From positions 1 through 7,748 of the forward strand of contig MFPH01000048.1 in NCBI GenBank assembly GCA_001782645.1: a DNA stretch of 7,748 nucleotides. Direction: 5' to 3'. The stretch is from Candidatus Levybacteria bacterium RIFCSPLOWO2_12_FULL_37_14 (GTDB taxonomy: Bacteria > Patescibacteriota > Microgenomatia > Levybacterales > UBA12049). Below the pieces are notes generated by a model. That model was not told the origin of the DNA and did not search any database. It worked only from the letters and a program-made list of their open reading frames with translations. The position numbers and the translations under genes were made by a program. Shown piece after piece: positions 6,085 to 7,748 of the stretch; the stretch's first letter is position 1, and every line of letters begins with the position of its first letter.

Positions 6085-6801
6085 ATGCAATTCTCTATTT
6101 TTATTCTTCTAATTTGCCTTTTCATCTCTCTTTATTGCGTATATGTGCTGGCCAATGATGATTTCATTTTCTTAAGAAAGGATGTCACAATGGAGAAGAT
6201 TTTTAACATGATATTTTTAGGCAGTTTTTCAGGTCTTTTTTTTGCAAGACTTTTTTATGGATTATTTTACGAAAAAAACATTTTTTCCAATCCATTAGTT
6301 TTTTTACTTTTTCCCTATTTTCCTGGCCTGTCTCTTTTGGGAGGAGTGGTGGGAATAGGCGTATATCTTTTATTTTCAATGAAGCGTCGAGAAAATCCGT
6401 TGCCTTTGGGAAGAATATGCGACATTTTTTCTATTGCTTTTTTAATTTCATTATCAATTGGATTTGTGGGTTTCTTTATGTTCTCAGAAGAAAGTATGGG
6501 GACAGTCAAGTTAGGCGCTCAGGCGGTTGCATATTTTATCCTATTTGTTATATTTCTTAAATTTTTCCTGCCAAGGCTTTTGAATGGAAAATTTAAAGAA
6601 GGCACAATTACATTTCTGTTTTTAATCTGTTTTTCTATGGTTAGTCTTATCTTCAACACCTTTGCGAAAATTAGCATTTTGGAGTATTTCAAAAATTTTG
6701 AGAATATAATATCGATATTAATCTTACTCCTATCTATGGGGATGTTTGTTTGGCATGAAGGTTTGTTGTTAAAAATACGACAGCTCAAGAAAGGAAAATA
6801 A
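6085..6801 (+). CDS. Lgt-like integral membrane protein, apparently without catalytic residues
   Basis: This is a 238-aa protein with about seven hydrophobic helices. Its pattern follows prolipoprotein diacylglyceryl transferase (Lgt), the enzyme that attaches diacylglycerol to the lipobox cysteine of lipoproteins. FARLFYGLFY (53-62) matches Lgt's GARL.Y.LFY. GLSLLGGVVGIGVY (81-94) matches GLSFHGGLLG. LGRICDIFSIAF...LSIGFVGFF (108-131) matches the D-A-P-x-x-GRxGNF region, and LSMGMF (216-221) matches the C-terminal SMGQ. The Lgt histidine is Leu85 here, the Arg and Asn of GRxGNF are Phe127 and Phe130, and the following Asn-Gly-Glu is absent. It is therefore either a non-catalytic relative or a distant family with another role. 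It starts 1 nt after the MFS stop and its TAA overlaps the next ATG (TAATG), so translational coupling is likely. The family assignment is from pattern memory and is moderate. Confidence 0.65.
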   Translation: MQFSIFILLICLFISLYCVYVLANDDFIFLRKDVTMEKIFNMIFLGSFSGLFFARLFYGLFYEKNIFSNPLVFLLFPYFPGLSLLGGVVGIGVYLLFSMKRRENPLPLGRICDIFSIAFLISLSIGFVGFFMFSEESMGTVKLGAQAVAYFILFVIFLKFFLPRLLNGKFKEGTITFLFLICFSMVSLIFNTFAKISILEYFKNFENIISILILLLSMGMFVWHEGLLLKIRQLKKGK

Positions 6802-7661
6802 TGGAAACTAAGATAATTTTTGAGGACGAAAACTTGTTAGTTTTGGATAAACCGGCAGGGATGACTGTAAATAAGTCTGATACAACAATGAAGGAGGCAA
6901 CTTTGCAAGACTGGGTGGAAGAATATCTTAAAATCCCAAATCCCAAACCCCAAATTTCAAATAAATTGCAAATTAAAAATAATAATTACGAGGAACAGTC
7001 AAAAATGGACTTTGTTAATAGGGCGGGGATTGTGCACCGTTTGGACAAGGAGACTTCGGGAATTATTTTGGTTGCAAAGACCTTAGGGGTCTTTATAAAT
7101 CTACAAGCTCAATTTAAAGAGCGGAAAGTACAAAAAACATATCTTGCTTTGGCTCATGGAAAAATAGAACCGGAGACAGGAGAAATAAATGTTGCAGTCG
7201 GAAGGTTGCCTTGGAATAGGAAGAGATTCGGAGTTTTATCAGGCGGAAGAGAGTCAGTGACCCAATACAAGGTGTTGTCAGTTTTCAGTTTTCAGTTGTC
7301 GGCTAACGGTCAATCAGTTTCCAGTTCGTCAGTCCTGGCAGACCGAAAACCGGCAAACCGGAATCTGAAAACCGAAAACAGAGAACCGATAACCGAATAT
7401 CTTTCTCTGGTTGAACTTTACCCGAAGAGTGGGAGGACGCATCAGATCAGGGTGCATTTGCAATACATTCATCATCCAATTTTTGCAGACCCTTTGTATG
7501 CGGGACGCAAAACTTCAAGGCAGGACAGGAAACTTTTGCCTCGTGTTTTTCTCCACGCCTCCAAAATCTCCCTTTATCATCCTAAGACGGAGAAGCAAAT
7601 ATCTCTCGAAAGCCCCTTGCCAAAAGAGCTGGGAACGTTTCTAGATAGATTAAAGCCTTGA
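6801..7661 (+). CDS. RluA/RluD-family 23S rRNA pseudouridine synthase
   Basis: This 286-aa enzyme isomerises uridine to pseudouridine in structured RNA, most likely large-subunit rRNA. The N-terminus has motif I (ENLLVLDKPAGM, 10-21). Motif II is GIVHRLDKETSG (76-87) with catalytic Asp82. The C-terminal part has LVELYPKSGRTHQIRVHL (203-220), followed by HPIFADPLYAG and LHASKISLYHP. There is no N-terminal S4 domain, so it resembles RluA/RluC-lite forms. Two stretches are foreign to the fold: residues 45-63, encoded by a heptanucleotide repeat, and about 158-198, encoded by a 120-bp palindrome. Both fall between conserved blocks, and the catalytic motifs remain intact. ATG 6801 overlaps the previous stop by one base and is the only gene here with a clear Shine-Dalgarno (AAAGGA at 6790-6795 or thereabouts). 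The rRNA position modified cannot be told from sequence alone. Confidence 0.93.
   Translation: METKIIFEDENLLVLDKPAGMTVNKSDTTMKEATLQDWVEEYLKIPNPKPQISNKLQIKNNNYEEQSKMDFVNRAGIVHRLDKETSGIILVAKTLGVFINLQAQFKERKVQKTYLALAHGKIEPETGEINVAVGRLPWNRKRFGVLSGGRESVTQYKVLSVFSFQLSANGQSVSSSSVLADRKPANRNLKTENREPITEYLSLVELYPKSGRTHQIRVHLQYIHHPIFADPLYAGRKTSRQDRKLLPRVFLHASKISLYHPKTEKQISLESPLPKELGTFLDRLKP
6933..6974. repeat. Degenerate heptanucleotide tandem array inside the rluA-type gene
   Basis: Four consecutive 7-mers are ATCCCAA (6933-6939), ATCCCAA (6940-6946), ACCCCAA (6947-6953) and ATTTCAA (6954-6960), followed by ATAAATTGCAA and ATT. It resembles the AAATCCCAAATCCCAAA-type repeat I recall as scattered in Patescibacteria and some other genomes. 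In frame it reads IPNPKPQISNKLQI, a low-complexity polar linker placed just before the catalytic motif block. The unit length is not a multiple of 3, so gain or loss of one unit would shift the frame. Confidence 0.65.
7274..7393. repeat. 120-bp imperfect palindromic element inside the rluA-type gene
   Basis: The arms 7274-7300 and 7367-7393 are inverted copies matching at 21 of 27 positions. Four of the six mismatches are A/G or T/C changes, which give G-U pairs on one strand. The arms contain reiterated GTTTTCAG on the left and CGAAAAC-type sequence on the right, and weaker complementarity continues inward to around 7335. The element is exactly 40 codons long, has no stop in this frame, and is translated as a Ser/Asn/Arg-rich insert (about residues 158-198) between YKVL and YLSLVELYPKSG, which are adjacent in ordinary RluA-family proteins. 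Confidence 0.75.
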
Positions 7662-7703
7662 TTTTGTGTTGATTCTGGGTTGCAATAATTAATTTATAGA
7701 ATT

Positions 7704-7737
7704 TGTGCTTGACAGGGTGAGCACATTTATGTACACT
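7704..7737 (+). promoter_or_regulatory. Strong promoter with dyad for the next gene
   Basis: TTGACA (7709-7714) and TACACT (7732-7737) are 17 bp apart. The inverted repeat TGTGCT (7704-7709) / AGCACA (7720-7725), with a 10-bp centre, embraces the -35 box, and TGTACA (7730-7735) overlaps the -10. The spacing from the -10 to the final ATG of the window (7746-7748) is 8 bp, again predicting a leaderless mRNA. The dyad suggests a repressor site; the regulator is unknown. Confidence 0.65.
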
Positions 7738-7745
7738 TATAACAT

Positions 7746-7748
7746 ATG
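7746..7748 (+). CDS. Probable start codon of the next gene (rest outside window)
   Basis: The window ends in ATG, 8 bp after the -10 box of a near-consensus promoter. The same -10-to-ATG geometry is seen at the 204-aa gene (9 bp) and probably the coiled-coil gene (8 bp). Nothing of the product can be seen. Confidence 0.35.

Noticed and set aside
6933..6974. CRISPR repeats
   Set aside because: The units are 7 bp, contiguous and without spacers, lie inside a coding frame, and no cas gene is present.
4743..7690. Shared TTGCAATAATT at 4743-4753 and 7680-7690 as a common regulatory element
   Set aside because: Eleven AT-rich bases can recur by chance in this composition. The flanks differ and no consistent position relative to promoters is seen.
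7704..7725. CIRCE (HrcA) heat-shock operator
   Set aside because: CIRCE reads TTAGCACTC-N9-GAGTGCTAA. Here the arms are in the opposite order (TGTGCT ... AGCACA) with a 10-bp centre, so the match is only superficial.

Overview
The window is an AT-rich, densely packed bacterial segment using the standard code. It carries a 3' fragment of dnaB, seven complete protein genes and one tRNA-Leu gene. Spacers are tiny (2 bp, 7 bp, 1 bp, and a 1-nt overlap). Most starts lack a Shine-Dalgarno sequence, and three short dispersed-type repeats sit in frame inside two conserved genes. Together with the small coiled-coil protein and the eukaryote/archaea-like M1 aminopeptidase, this resembles Patescibacteria (Candidate Phyla Radiation), perhaps Microgenomates. 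That assignment is inference from style, not a marker-gene result.

Layout. Positions 1-339 hold the C-terminus of replicative helicase DnaB. It meets tail-to-tail, 2 bp apart, an RBBP9/YdeN-type alpha/beta hydrolase on the minus strand (342-923). A divergent promoter region (about 924-974) then drives tRNA-Leu(CAA) (975-1057). Seven bases after the tRNA starts a full-length M1 zinc aminopeptidase (1065-3623), which therefore probably shares the tRNA transcript. Next is an unrecognised 204-aa acidic protein (3684-4298) with its own near-consensus promoter and a dyad operator. It converges on a 113-aa coiled-coil protein (4308-4649, minus), and a four-tract G-rich motif lies between the two stop codons. 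A three-gene operon follows: an MFS exporter (4782-6083), a seven-helix membrane protein resembling prolipoprotein diacylglyceryl transferase (Lgt) but lacking its key residues (6085-6801), and an RluA/RluD-type rRNA pseudouridine synthase (6801-7661). The last 87 bases hold a strong promoter with a dyad, ending on an ATG that probably starts the next gene.

The most interesting signals are three. First, a TTCGGCAGGCTCAGG-type repeat in the aminopeptidase, and a heptanucleotide array plus a 120-bp imperfect palindrome in the pseudouridine synthase, are all translated in frame at loop positions, reminiscent of Rickettsia palindromic elements. Second, three promoters place the -10 box only 8-9 nt before ATG, predicting leaderless mRNAs. 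Third, the tRNA-aminopeptidase arrangement may use tRNA 3' processing to create a nearly leaderless mRNA. No CRISPR array, insertion sequence or defence system is visible.
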